A stretch of DNA of 8,878 bases from contig JAFGBW010000079.1 of assembly GCA_016932965.1 (NCBI GenBank), forward strand, positions 1-8,878, read 5' to 3'. The stretch comes from Candidatus Auribacterota bacterium. GTDB taxonomy: Bacteria > Auribacterota > JAFGBW01. Of this stretch, positions 1 to 7,030 are shown one piece after another. The notes beneath the pieces were generated by a model. The model saw only the letters and a program-made list of their open reading frames with translations, ran no database searches and was not told the DNA's origin. The position numbers were made by a program, and so were the translations under genes. Position 1 is the first letter of the stretch; every line of letters begins with the position of its first letter.

Positions 1-532
1 TGAGCATCCCACACAATGCCTTTTGGACATGTTCACCATCCGTGAAAAAAAAGGAAAAATCGCCGGATTGAATGTCACGATCATCGGGGATATCATGCAT
101 TCGAGAGTAGCCAGGTCCAATATCTGGGGACTCATTAAAATGGGCGCGCATGTCACGTTGTGTACGGCGCCGACCATGGTTCCTAAAGGCATAGAAACAT
201 TCGGGGTCAGCGTCACTTATTCTATACGGGATGCGATCAAAAACGCGGATGTGATCCATCTGCTTCGCATCCAGTTTGAACGCGACTCCGGAATTCTTTT
301 CCCATCCATCCGTGAATACGGCCATTTTTTCGGCCTCAACCAGGACCTGTTAAAATCGGCCCCGAAAGATGTTTTGGTGATGCATCCGGGTCCCATCAAC
401 CGTGGGATTGAAATTGAATCCAAGGTGGCTGACGGTCCCAGTTCCGTTATTCTGGATCAGGTGACAAACGGTCTTGCGGTCAGGATGGCCATTCTTTATT
501 TAGTCCATGGCGGAGGTGAGATGCATGAATAA
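1..532 (+). CDS. pyrB: Aspartate carbamoyltransferase catalytic chain, C-terminal part (5' end outside window)
   Basis: Catalyses carbamoyl phosphate plus L-aspartate to N-carbamoyl-L-aspartate, the committed step of pyrimidine synthesis, in the cytoplasm. The frame is open from the first base (first whole codon at base 2), and about 176 codons are visible of a usual 305-310, so roughly 130 N-terminal residues, including the STRT carbamoyl-phosphate loop, lie upstream. Visible family motifs are HPTQ at bases 5-16 (substrate-binding His and Gln), GDIMHSRVARSN with its Arg at 104-106, RIQ at 266-274 (aspartate-binding Arg and Gln), MHPGPINRG around 380-406, and the C-terminal DQVTNGLAVRMAIL helix. 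The internal ATG at base 29 lies within the conserved core and is not the start. The stop overlaps the next gene by 8 bp, implying translational coupling. Operon regulation (for example PyrR attenuation) cannot be judged because the leader is outside the window. Confidence 0.96.
   Translation, partial: EHPTQCLLDMFTIREKKGKIAGLNVTIIGDIMHSRVARSNIWGLIKMGAHVTLCTAPTMVPKGIETFGVSVTYSIRDAIKNADVIHLLRIQFERDSGILFPSIREYGHFFGLNQDLLKSAPKDVLVMHPGPINRGIEIESKVADGPSSVILDQVTNGLAVRMAILYLVHGGGEMHE
512..519 (+). promoter_or_regulatory. Ribosome binding site deciding the pyrC-position start
   Basis: GGAGGTGA is a near-perfect Shine-Dalgarno sequence lying 5 nt before the ATG at 525. An in-frame ATG at 507 lies upstream of this motif and would add six residues, but it has no comparable site. 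Family alignment (protein beginning MNKILIKGA) also favours 525. Confidence 0.8.
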
Positions 533-1802
533 AATCCTCATCAAAGGGGCATCCATTCTCGATTCCAGCATGAAAGAACCGGTCTCAAAGGACATCTTGA
601 TAGCAGACGGCATAATTCAGGAGATACAGAGTTCCATTGAGGACCCTCAAGCGGAAAAAATCAATCTGCCTGGCAGAGTTATTTGTCCGGGATTCATTGA
701 TCTCCAGGCCCATTTATGCGAAGCGCTTCAGGAAATCGAAACCGCCATTTGCTGGGGGACCAGGGAAGCATTAAGAGGTGGGTACACAACGGTTTGCGCC
801 ATGCCTGACATCAATCCTCCTTTGGATAACGAAGGAATGATCAATCTGATTCAAATTCTTTCGAAGGCCAAGGGATGTGTGAATGTGATTCCTGCAGCAT
901 GCACGACAAAAGGGATGAAGGGCGAATCCCTTTCCGAAATAGGAAACCTTGTCCGGTCCGGAGCCGGTATTCTCTATGATGCCGGAAAAACCATTTCCAA
1001 TACATCGCTTTTGAGAAGAGTCATGGAATACACGAAAATGTTTTCCGTACCGCTTTTTGTCCACTGTGAGGATGATTCCCTTTCCTGCGGGGGTCTCATG
1101 AATGAAAGCGTCACATCCGCTGTTTTAGGCCTGCCTGGTATTCCTGCTGTAGCTGAGGAAATCGTTGTTGCAAGGGACATTCTCATGGCAGAGTACCTTC
1201 AATGTCCTGTTCATCTGGCTTTGATCACGACTAAAGGATCCGTTGAACTCATCCGGCAGGCCAAGAAAAAGGGGGTGAGAGTCACTTGCGGAACAACAGC
1301 TCATCATCTGGATTTATTGGACGAAGACATCCGGGATTTTGACACCAATTACAAAATCAATCCGCCTTTGCGCGGAGCAGGTGACCGCTGTGCCCTGATC
1401 GAAGGTTTGAGGGATGGGACCGTTGATTCCATCATTTCTGATCATACACCCTGCTACGGGAATATTAAAAATGTGGAATTCGCTGAAGCCCCTTTTGGAA
1501 TCATCGGATTGGAGACATGCTTCCGGGTTTGTTATGAAAATCTGGTCATCAGAGAAAAACTGCCGCTTTCACTTCTCATCGATAAATTCAGCGCTTCACC
1601 GGCGCGGATACTCGGTCTGGGAAAAAAAGGTCACCTGAAAAAAGGATTTGTCGCAGACCTGACCATTCTGGATCTGACCAAAAAAGAGACCCTGACAGAG
1701 GAGACGATGATCTCAAGAAGTAAAAACACCCCTTATCTTGGAAAAACTTTTTCATCGGCTATTGATGGGTGTTTTGTAGAAGGGATTTTGAAGAGAGCAT
1801 GA
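525..1802 (+). CDS. pyrC: Dihydroorotase-family protein at the pyrC position, apparently noncatalytic (PyrC'/PyrX type)
   Basis: A 425-residue protein, full length for a type I dihydroorotase and collinear with it: a small beta domain (1-55), the amidohydrolase barrel from PGFIDL at 55-60, then the conserved HCED (180-183), NPPLR (279-283), SDHTP (305-309) and APFGIIGLET segments. Active-site positions are eroded. With a constant +2 offset from the Bacillus anthracis enzyme as I recall it, metal ligands H59, D151 and H231 become Q61, A153 and L233, and substrate residues R63 and N93 become C65 and D95; the last His of DHAPH becomes C310. H63, H180, D306 and N279 remain. Catalysis of the carbamoyl-aspartate to dihydroorotate cyclisation is therefore doubtful. 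In Pseudomonas an inactive homologue encoded next to pyrB is needed for assembly of the dodecameric transcarbamoylase, and I infer a similar structural role here. The frame is intact, with no sign of pseudogene decay. It overlaps pyrB by 8 bp and carA by 4 bp. An automatic pipeline would call it dihydroorotase. Confidence 0.93.
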   Translation: MNKILIKGASILDSSMKEPVSKDILIADGIIQEIQSSIEDPQAEKINLPGRVICPGFIDLQAHLCEALQEIETAICWGTREALRGGYTTVCAMPDINPPLDNEGMINLIQILSKAKGCVNVIPAACTTKGMKGESLSEIGNLVRSGAGILYDAGKTISNTSLLRRVMEYTKMFSVPLFVHCEDDSLSCGGLMNESVTSAVLGLPGIPAVAEEIVVARDILMAEYLQCPVHLALITTKGSVELIRQAKKKGVRVTCGTTAHHLDLLDEDIRDFDTNYKINPPLRGAGDRCALIEGLRDGTVDSIISDHTPCYGNIKNVEFAEAPFGIIGLETCFRVCYENLVIREKLPLSLLIDKFSASPARILGLGKKGHLKKGFVADLTILDLTKKETLTEETMISRSKNTPYLGKTFSSAIDGCFVEGILKRA

Positions 1803-2944
1803 AAGCAGCTTACCTGGTATTAGAAGACGGCGAGATTTTCAAAGGGATCTCTTTTGGCAGCGAAGGAGAAATTTTCGGCGAAGTTGTTTTCAATACTTCC
1901 ATGTCCGGATATCAGGAGATCATGACCGATCCGTCTTATGCAGGCCAGGTTGTGGTGATGACATATCCTTTAATCGGAAATTACGGGGTCAATGCGGAAG
2001 ATACGGAATCCTTAAAACCGCATCTTCGCGGGTTCATCATTCGCAAGCTTTGTCAAATCCCCAGCAATTTCAGGGCTACCCAAGGACTTGACGGCTATTT
2101 GAAGGAAAACCGGATCATCGGAGTTGAAGGTATCGATACAAGGCGTCTCACCCTGCATATCCGTGAAAAAGGCGCCATGCGCGCGGTCATTTCCACACAA
2201 TGTACGGATGATCAGGAACTGCTGAGAAAAGTCCGGCTTTCCCCCAGGCTTGAAGACCAGGACCTGGTGAATGAAGTGAGCACAAAAAATGCCTACCAGT
2301 GGGACCCTGACGGATCAAAAAGCTTCAATTGGCCTTCAGACGGTTTTTCTCATCAAAACGTCAGTCCCTACCGGGTGGCCGTCCTTGACTACGGGATCAA
2401 GACAAACATCTTGCGTCTGCTCAGACAGCATTTCAGGGAAGTGATGGTTTTTCCTTCAGAGTCAGGAGCAGAACAAGTGATGGGCTGTCATCCTGACGGG
2501 GTCTTTTTGTCCAACGGCCCGGGAGATCCTGAACGGGTTGTTTCAGGCATCAAACTGGTCCGCGAAATACTGGGGAAAATACCTATTTTTGGAATTTGTC
2601 TGGGGCATCAGATATTAGCATTAGGGATTGGGGCAAAAACATACAAATTGAAATTCGGTCACAGGGGAGCCAATCAGCCTGTCAAATCAATTCGTCAAAA
2701 AAACATAGAGATCACATCGCAGAACCACAGTTTTGCCGTTGATGAGACCACTCTTAAATCCTGCGGTTACGATACTGAAATCACGCATGTCAATCTGAAT
2801 GATTACACCATCGATGGGTTCAGGGTCCGTTCACACAAGGCCTTTTGTGTGCAATATCATCCTGAGTCCTCTCCCGGCCCCCATGATTCGCGCTACCTTT
2901 TTTCCGATTTTGTACAACTGGTAAAAGACAATAAACAAACCTAG
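1799..2944 (+). CDS. carA: Carbamoyl-phosphate synthase small (glutaminase) subunit
   Basis: Hydrolyses glutamine and passes ammonia through a tunnel to CarB for carbamoyl phosphate synthesis. The start at 1799 (MKAAYLVLEDGEIFKG) gives 381 residues, matching the usual length of about 382, and forms an ATGA overlap with the preceding stop; an in-frame ATG at 1769 would add ten unrelated residues. The N-terminal CPSase small-chain domain (about 1-150) has the FNTSMSGYQEIMTDPSYAGQ stretch. The class I glutamine amidotransferase domain (about 190-375) has the nucleophile C267 in GICLGHQ and the His354/Glu356 pair in QYHPESS, as in the E. coli triad. The ribosome binding site is weak (AGAAGGG about 14 nt upstream, GAAGAGAG immediately upstream), consistent with coupling to the gene before it. 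Confidence 0.97.
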   Translation: MKAAYLVLEDGEIFKGISFGSEGEIFGEVVFNTSMSGYQEIMTDPSYAGQVVVMTYPLIGNYGVNAEDTESLKPHLRGFIIRKLCQIPSNFRATQGLDGYLKENRIIGVEGIDTRRLTLHIREKGAMRAVISTQCTDDQELLRKVRLSPRLEDQDLVNEVSTKNAYQWDPDGSKSFNWPSDGFSHQNVSPYRVAVLDYGIKTNILRLLRQHFREVMVFPSESGAEQVMGCHPDGVFLSNGPGDPERVVSGIKLVREILGKIPIFGICLGHQILALGIGAKTYKLKFGHRGANQPVKSIRQKNIEITSQNHSFAVDETTLKSCGYDTEITHVNLNDYTIDGFRVRSHKAFCVQYHPESSPGPHDSRYLFSDFVQLVKDNKQT

Positions 2945-2990
2945 AATATCCGAGGTAATGACAGGCTAAAATTAGAATTGAGAACCGAGC

Positions 2991-3053
2991 ATGAAAAAGA
3001 AGACAGAAAAAAAATTCAAACATTTAACCCTTCGGCACAACGCCCATGCCTAA
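2991..3053 (+). CDS. Possible 20-codon leader ORF overlapping the carB start
   Basis: In the 101-bp gap between carA and carB, an ATG at 2991 opens a 20-codon frame for a very basic peptide beginning [10 protein letters not shown]. Its TAA (3051-3053) lies just inside carB, so the two frames overlap by 8 nt, the same length as the pyrB/pyrC overlap. carB itself has no recognisable Shine-Dalgarno sequence (the preceding bases read GGCACAACGCCC), which would make reinitiation after this ORF useful. Against it, the ORF's own ribosome site is weak (GAG about 3 nt upstream) and an ORF this short can arise by chance. No homology is recognised. Confidence 0.2.
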   Translation: MKKKTEKKFKHLTLRHNAHA

Positions 3054-6000
3054 ACGCACGGACATACATAAAATTTTGATCATCGGCTCGGGTCCCATCA
3101 TCATCAGTCAGGGATGTGAATTTGATTATTCAGGTACGCAGGCTTGTAAGGCCTTGAAGGAAGAAGGATACCAGGTTATCCTTATCAATTCGAACCCCGC
3201 CACGATCATGACAGACCCGGAATTCGCGGATAAAACCTATATTGAACCCATTATTCCGCAAATCATCGACAAAATTCTGGAGAAGGAAAAACCGGACGCC
3301 ATTCTTCCGACTGAGGGCGGACAGACTGCTTTAAACGCGGTTTTGGAATTGGACTCTCTGGGGATACTGAAAAAACACAACGTGGAGCTCATCGGTGCTT
3401 CCATTGAAGTGATCAAGAAGGCGGAAAGCCGGGAACTCTTTAAAAAATCAATGGAAAGAATCGGGTTGAAACTTCCTAAATCCGGTTTTGCATATTCGTT
3501 AAATGATGCTTTGAAGGTGATTGGAGAAATTGGAAGTTATCCGGTTGTGATTCGGCCGAGTTATACTCTGGGCGGTGTCGGAGGAGGCATTGCCAATAAT
3601 GAGCAGGAACTGCTGGAAATTTGCAGGCGCGGTTTGGATTATTCGATCCGGAATGAGGTTCTCATTGAACAATCGCTCATCGGATGGAAGGAATTTGAAC
3701 TGGAAGTCATCCGTGATAAAAATGATAATGTCATCATTGTCTGCAGCATTGAAAATCTGGATCCAATGGGTATTCATACGGGCGACAGCATCACCGTGGC
3801 TCCCTCTCAGACCTTGACGGACAAGGAATACCAGAACTTACGCGATGCCTCCATCGCCGTTATGCGGGAAATCGGAGTGGAAACCGGCGGTTCCAATATT
3901 CAATTCGCGGTCAATCCCAAAGACGGGGATGTCAGGGTGATCGAGATGAATCCCAGGGTATCCCGCTCCTCTGCTCTCGCTTCCAAGGCAACGGGTTTTC
4001 CGATTGCAAAGGTCGCGGCCAAACTGGCCGTCGGCTATACTCTCGATGAAATTTCCAACGATATCACCAAAAAAACCTGCGCGGCATTTGAGCCCACAAT
4101 CGACTATGTGGTCGTCAAATATCCGCGATGGGCCTTTGAGAAATTTCCGCAGGCTGATCCGACGCTCACCACTCAGATGAAATCGGTTGGAGAGACCATG
4201 GCCATAGGCAGGACCTTTCAGGAAGCTTTCCAAAAAGCCATCCGGTCCCTTGAAATCGGTCGGTACGGCTGGATCTATAAACCGTCAGAAAAAGACGGCA
4301 TATCGGATGAGATTCTCGAATCCAAGTTGAGAATACCGACTCCGGAAAGGCTTTTTTACCTGAAGATCGCCTTTGAAAAAAGTGTTCCTCTTATCATTCT
4401 TCATGAATGGACTCGGATCGATCCCTGGTTTTTAAATGAAATGAAGGAGATTTTCGATTCGGAAAAGGCGTTATATTCCATTTCCAATACCACCGGGATT
4501 GAAATGCTGCCGGATGAAACATTTTTTCAGGCGAAGAAGTCGGGATTTTCCGACGAGCATCTGGCCTCGATTTTCAAGACGGACGAAGTGACCGTCCGTA
4601 AAAACCGCATCCAAAGGAACATCACTCCCGTCTATAAACTGGTGGATACCTGCGCGGCGGAGTTCGAAGCCTTGACACCCTATTATTATTCCAGTTATGA
4701 AGAATCCTCTGAAACAAGGAGTTCAAACAAGGAAAAAATCATGATCCTGGGCGGAGGCCCCAACCGGATTGGCCAGGGGATAGAATTCGATTATTGCTGT
4801 GTTCATGCATCCTTTGCCCTGCGGGAAATGGGGTATGAGAGCATCATGGTCAATTCAAATCCTGAAACGGTCAGCACGGATTTCGATATTTCCGACAAAC
4901 TTTTTTTTGAACCGGTCACTTTTGAAGACGTGATGAACATTTATGAAGCTGAAAAATGCGATGGCGTCATTGTTCAACTGGGCGGACAGACTCCGTTGAA
5001 CATCGCCCTGCGTCTGAAAAATCACGGAGTAAAGATATGGGGTACTCCTCCGGAAATGATCGATCTGGCGAGTGACAGGAAAAAATTTCAGAATCTTTGC
5101 AGGAAAATCTATATCCGTCAGCCGGCGAACGCAACTGCCATGTCGATGGAAGAGGCGTTAGAAGCTGTCAAAAAGATCGGGTTCCCCACCATTGTACGTC
5201 CTTCTTTTGTCCTGGGGGGGCGCGCCATGGAAATCGTCTATGATGAAAAGAGTTTCATTACGTATATGGAAAAAGCTCTTCTGGTGTCTCCTGAATATCC
5301 GGTCCTGATAGATGAATTCATTGAAGACGCCATTGAACTTGAAGTGGATGCGGTGAGCGACGGACAAACCACCGTGATAGGAGGCATTTTAGAGCACATC
5401 GAGGAAGCCGGCATCCATTCGGGGGATTCCGCCTCGGTGATCCCCACTTTTTCCATCAACGATGATATCCTGGATGAAATCCGCCGCATCACCTTTGATC
5501 TTGCAAAAGAGCTTAATGTAAAAGGTCTGATGAACGTCCAATTCGCGTTCAAAAACGATCAGCTTTTCATCATTGAAGTCAATCCGCGCGCTTCCCGGAC
5601 CGTTCCTTTTATCTCAAAGTCCATTGGAGTATCCCTGGCCAGGCTGGCCACTTTTGTCATGGCTGGAAAAAAACTAAAGGATTTGGGATTCACAAAGGAG
5701 ATTCTACCCAAATATTACTGTGTTAAAGAAGCGGTTTTGCCCTTTTCCCGTTTTCCAGGTTCAGACATTTTATTAGGGCCCGAGATGCGTTCCACGGGGG
5801 AAGTGATGGGTTTTGCCAAGACATTTGGGGAAGCCTTCATCAAAGCGGAATTCGGGGCAGGCCAGGACATTAAGCCGAAAGGAAAAATTTTTATCAGTGT
5901 ACAGAACAAGGACAAACGAACGGTCATGCCGATAGCGGTTCAGCTTCATGAGCTGGGGTACCAGCTTTGCGCGACCAAAGGAACCGCCAATGTTCTTCGT

Positions 6001-6276
6001 TCAGCGGGATTGAATCCTCAGGAGCTGTGTAAACTGAAAGAATCCGGCGATAACATCATGAATCTCATTGAAAAGGGGGAAATCGTGCTGGTCATCAATA
6101 CTCCCAAAGGCAAGGTCTCACGCGAAGATGAAAGAAAAATCCGTTCACTGGCTTCCATCCGGAAGATCCCGTGCATCACCACCATGGCAGGGGCCCAGGC
6201 CACGGTAACGGGATTGTCTCATTATTTAAAAAATAGGCTGGATGTTCTTCCTCTGCAGGAATATCACAAAATCTGA
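3046..6276 (+). CDS. carB: Carbamoyl-phosphate synthase large subunit
   Basis: Makes carbamoyl phosphate from bicarbonate, CarA-derived ammonia and two ATP. It has 1076 residues (E. coli 1073), beginning [17 protein letters not shown] exactly like the family; an in-frame TAA at 3025 leaves no other start. The two homologous synthetase halves are complete. The first (about 1-400) has [10 protein letters not shown] and metal ligands Q286, E300 and N302. The oligomerisation region is about 405-555. The second half starts near K562 with [15 protein letters not shown] and has [10 protein letters not shown] and Q832, E844, N846. The C-terminal MGS-like allosteric domain runs from about 943 with ATKGTAN, the region that binds UMP or IMP in E. 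coli, so feedback by pyrimidine nucleotide is plausible. It is the last gene of the operon. There is no Shine-Dalgarno motif before the ATG, which is odd for so large a gene and may mean coupling to an upstream short ORF. Confidence 0.98.
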   Translation: MPKRTDIHKILIIGSGPIIISQGCEFDYSGTQACKALKEEGYQVILINSNPATIMTDPEFADKTYIEPIIPQIIDKILEKEKPDAILPTEGGQTALNAVLELDSLGILKKHNVELIGASIEVIKKAESRELFKKSMERIGLKLPKSGFAYSLNDALKVIGEIGSYPVVIRPSYTLGGVGGGIANNEQELLEICRRGLDYSIRNEVLIEQSLIGWKEFELEVIRDKNDNVIIVCSIENLDPMGIHTGDSITVAPSQTLTDKEYQNLRDASIAVMREIGVETGGSNIQFAVNPKDGDVRVIEMNPRVSRSSALASKATGFPIAKVAAKLAVGYTLDEISNDITKKTCAAFEPTIDYVVVKYPRWAFEKFPQADPTLTTQMKSVGETMAIGRTFQEAFQKAIRSLEIGRYGWIYKPSEKDGISDEILESKLRIPTPERLFYLKIAFEKSVPLIILHEWTRIDPWFLNEMKEIFDSEKALYSISNTTGIEMLPDETFFQAKKSGFSDEHLASIFKTDEVTVRKNRIQRNITPVYKLVDTCAAEFEALTPYYYSSYEESSETRSSNKEKIMILGGGPNRIGQGIEFDYCCVHASFALREMGYESIMVNSNPETVSTDFDISDKLFFEPVTFEDVMNIYEAEKCDGVIVQLGGQTPLNIALRLKNHGVKIWGTPPEMIDLASDRKKFQNLCRKIYIRQPANATAMSMEEALEAVKKIGFPTIVRPSFVLGGRAMEIVYDEKSFITYMEKALLVSPEYPVLIDEFIEDAIELEVDAVSDGQTTVIGGILEHIEEAGIHSGDSASVIPTFSINDDILDEIRRITFDLAKELNVKGLMNVQFAFKNDQLFIIEVNPRASRTVPFISKSIGVSLARLATFVMAGKKLKDLGFTKEILPKYYCVKEAVLPFSRFPGSDILLGPEMRSTGEVMGFAKTFGEAFIKAEFGAGQDIKPKGKIFISVQNKDKRTVMPIAVQLHELGYQLCATKGTANVLRSAGLNPQELCKLKESGDNIMNLIEKGEIVLVINTPKGKVSREDERKIRSLASIRKIPCITTMAGAQATVTGLSHYLKNRLDVLPLQEYHKI

Positions 6277-6601
6277 GTTTTATCTTAAAAAGGGTGGCCT
6301 TTACGGTATCATCCGGATGAAGTGTCCGGCTGCGCAAGTGATATTTTATCGGATCCTCCATTCGCACAGCATATTCCTGTTAAATATTCCGAATCCATTT
6401 CAGGACCCGGGCCGGTAAGGAGAGTTGTCCTGGAGTTGCGTTTTCCGTTAGAATTTCCTGGATCACGATCAGCCCGTAGAGGAGCCTTTTACCTGAATAT
6501 TTCACAACGAATTGAAAAATTTTTGTAATTCATGACATAGATATGAGTTATGTAAAACAGCAAAAAAACACAGTGTTTTTTCAAGTTTATGATTTTAAGA
6601 G
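6277..6601. other. Intergenic segment after carB, no convincing gene
   Basis: Short open frames here on both strands lack ribosome sites and recognisable similarity. Local structures: a weak AAAGG-GTGG-CCTTT hairpin at 6289-6302 with no T tail (a poor terminator candidate for the pyr operon); a perfect 12-bp palindrome TCATCCGGATGA at 6309-6320; a 10-bp stem with two G-T pairs, ATTTCAGGAC (6397-6406) against GTCCTGGAGT (6427-6436); an imperfect AT-rich palindrome at 6509-6531; and an AAAAAAC-ACAGT-GTTTTTT hairpin at 6563-6581. None is a textbook intrinsic terminator. Confidence 0.5.
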
Positions 6602-6758
6602 GAAGAATTTTAAACCACGGAACACACGAATTACACGAAAGGAAGAGAATAAGAATATTGCGACATGTTTATTTGCCTACAAATAAACATGTCGCAATAA
6701 CCATAATTTTTTTTCTTTTCTTCGTGTGTTTAGTGTATTTCGTGGAAGAAAAATCTTC
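6602..6758. repeat. 157-bp nested inverted-repeat element (MITE-like or palindromic intergenic repeat)
   Basis: The left arm 6602-6653 and the reverse complement of the right arm 6707-6758 align without gaps with 37 of 52 identical bases by my count. Both have the order GAAGA-N-TTTT then CCACG, followed by short ACACGAA-like units at about 9-nt spacing. Between them is a perfect 19-bp inverted repeat (6656-6674 and 6681-6699) around a 6-nt loop. The whole could fold into one long hairpin. I see no coding capacity and no clear target-site duplication. ACACGAA/TTCGTGT palindromic intergenic repeats are familiar to me from several bacterial genomes, but I cannot place this one in a named family. 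Confidence 0.7.
6656..6699. repeat. Perfect 19-bp hairpin at the centre of the repeat element
   Basis: The arms TATTGCGACATGTTTATTT and its exact reverse complement are separated by GCCTAC. Eight T residues begin at 6707, seven bases after the stem, so on the + strand the structure is only loosely like an intrinsic terminator: the T run is too distant and the stem base is AT-rich. It may still stop transcription arriving from the pyr operon. Confidence 0.75.
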
Positions 6759-6997
6759 ATGAAAAATCCGGGTTTAACGAAGTTCCTGGATCCATACGCA
6801 TGATTCGCGTCCGTGTATTGAGAATAAACCAAAAAAATCGGATTAAAGTAAATTTGAATTTGGATGCCTTTTTTGAAAATGCTAAATTATATCATGGGCT
6901 TGAGGAGGCCAGTTGTATCTGTTTTTTTTAAACGAATCCGTTCAATCATTTTTGAAAAGCATTATTAATCGTATTGGTAAGGAAAGGGGTTTTTTAT
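6759..6997. other. AT-rich upstream region of the V4R gene, no gene seen
   Basis: No supported ORF. A 24-codon frame from the ATG at 6894 has no ribosome site. An inverted repeat TTCAA-N6-TTGAA lies at 6941-6956 and could be an operator, but it is short. A T run at 6922-6929 has no stem before it. The region probably carries the promoter of the following two genes. Confidence 0.4.
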
Positions 6998-7011
6998 TTG
7001 ATATAAATCAA
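6998..7011. promoter_or_regulatory. Perfect FNR/CRP-family palindrome TTGAT-ATAA-ATCAA
   Basis: The sequence matches TTGAT-N4-ATCAA, the consensus of FNR-family regulators (FNR, Anr, Dnr), at all ten specified positions. It ends 19 bp before the V4R start codon and overlaps the best -10 candidate. That position would suit repression rather than activation if the start of transcription lies just downstream. The AT-rich setting raises the chance of coincidence somewhat. No FNR-type regulator gene is in the window. Confidence 0.45.
6999..7007 (+). promoter_or_regulatory. Possible extended -10 promoter element for the V4R gene
   Basis: TG-A-TATAAA fits an extended -10 (TGnTATAAT with one mismatch). 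It would start transcription near 7014 and give a leader of under 20 nt that just contains the ribosome site. No good -35 lies 16-18 bp upstream. TTGAAA at 6952-6957 with TGGTAA at 6975-6980 is a weaker alternative. Confidence 0.25.
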
Positions 7012-7014
7012 TTC

Positions 7015-7026
7015 AAGGAAGGAGAG
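7015..7026 (+). promoter_or_regulatory. Strong ribosome binding site of the V4R gene
   Basis: AAGGAAGGAGAG ends 4 nt before the ATG at 7031 and is the clearest Shine-Dalgarno sequence of the right half of the window. It fixes the start codon. Confidence 0.75.
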
Positions 7027-7030
7027 AAAA

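Noticed and set aside
507-524. Upstream ATG at 507 as the start of the pyrC-position gene
   Set aside because: It lies before the strong GGAGGTGA site and adds six residues not expected in the family; ATG 525 is correctly spaced from that site.
1769-1798. Upstream ATG at 1769 as the carA start
   Set aside because: The ten extra residues are unlike CarA N-termini; ATG 1799 gives 381 residues beginning MKAAYLVLEDG and a normal ATGA overlap.
525-1802. Allantoinase or hydantoinase instead of a dihydroorotase relative
   Set aside because: Those enzymes also need the HxH metal pair, and the NPPLR, APFGIIGLET and operon context are specific to the dihydroorotase group.
6176-6367. Open frame of 63 codons on the - strand over the carB 3' end
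   Set aside because: Mostly a shadow of carB, with no ribosome site or similarity.
6322-6528. Open frame of 68 codons on the + strand after carB
   Set aside because: GTG start with no ribosome site, Arg/Pro/Ser-rich composition and no recognisable family; probably noncoding.
6563-6581. AAAAAAC/GTTTTTT hairpin as the pyr operon terminator
   Set aside because: The stem is almost wholly A-T, 7 bp, and lies nearly 290 bp after carB; too weak to call.
6602-6758. CRISPR array or tRNA/rRNA gene in the intergenic repeat
   Set aside because: There are no regular direct repeats with unique spacers and no cloverleaf or rRNA signature; the structure is one nested inverted repeat.
6894-6968. 24-codon frame upstream of the V4R gene
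   Set aside because: No ribosome site and a low-complexity AT-rich sequence; chance is more likely.
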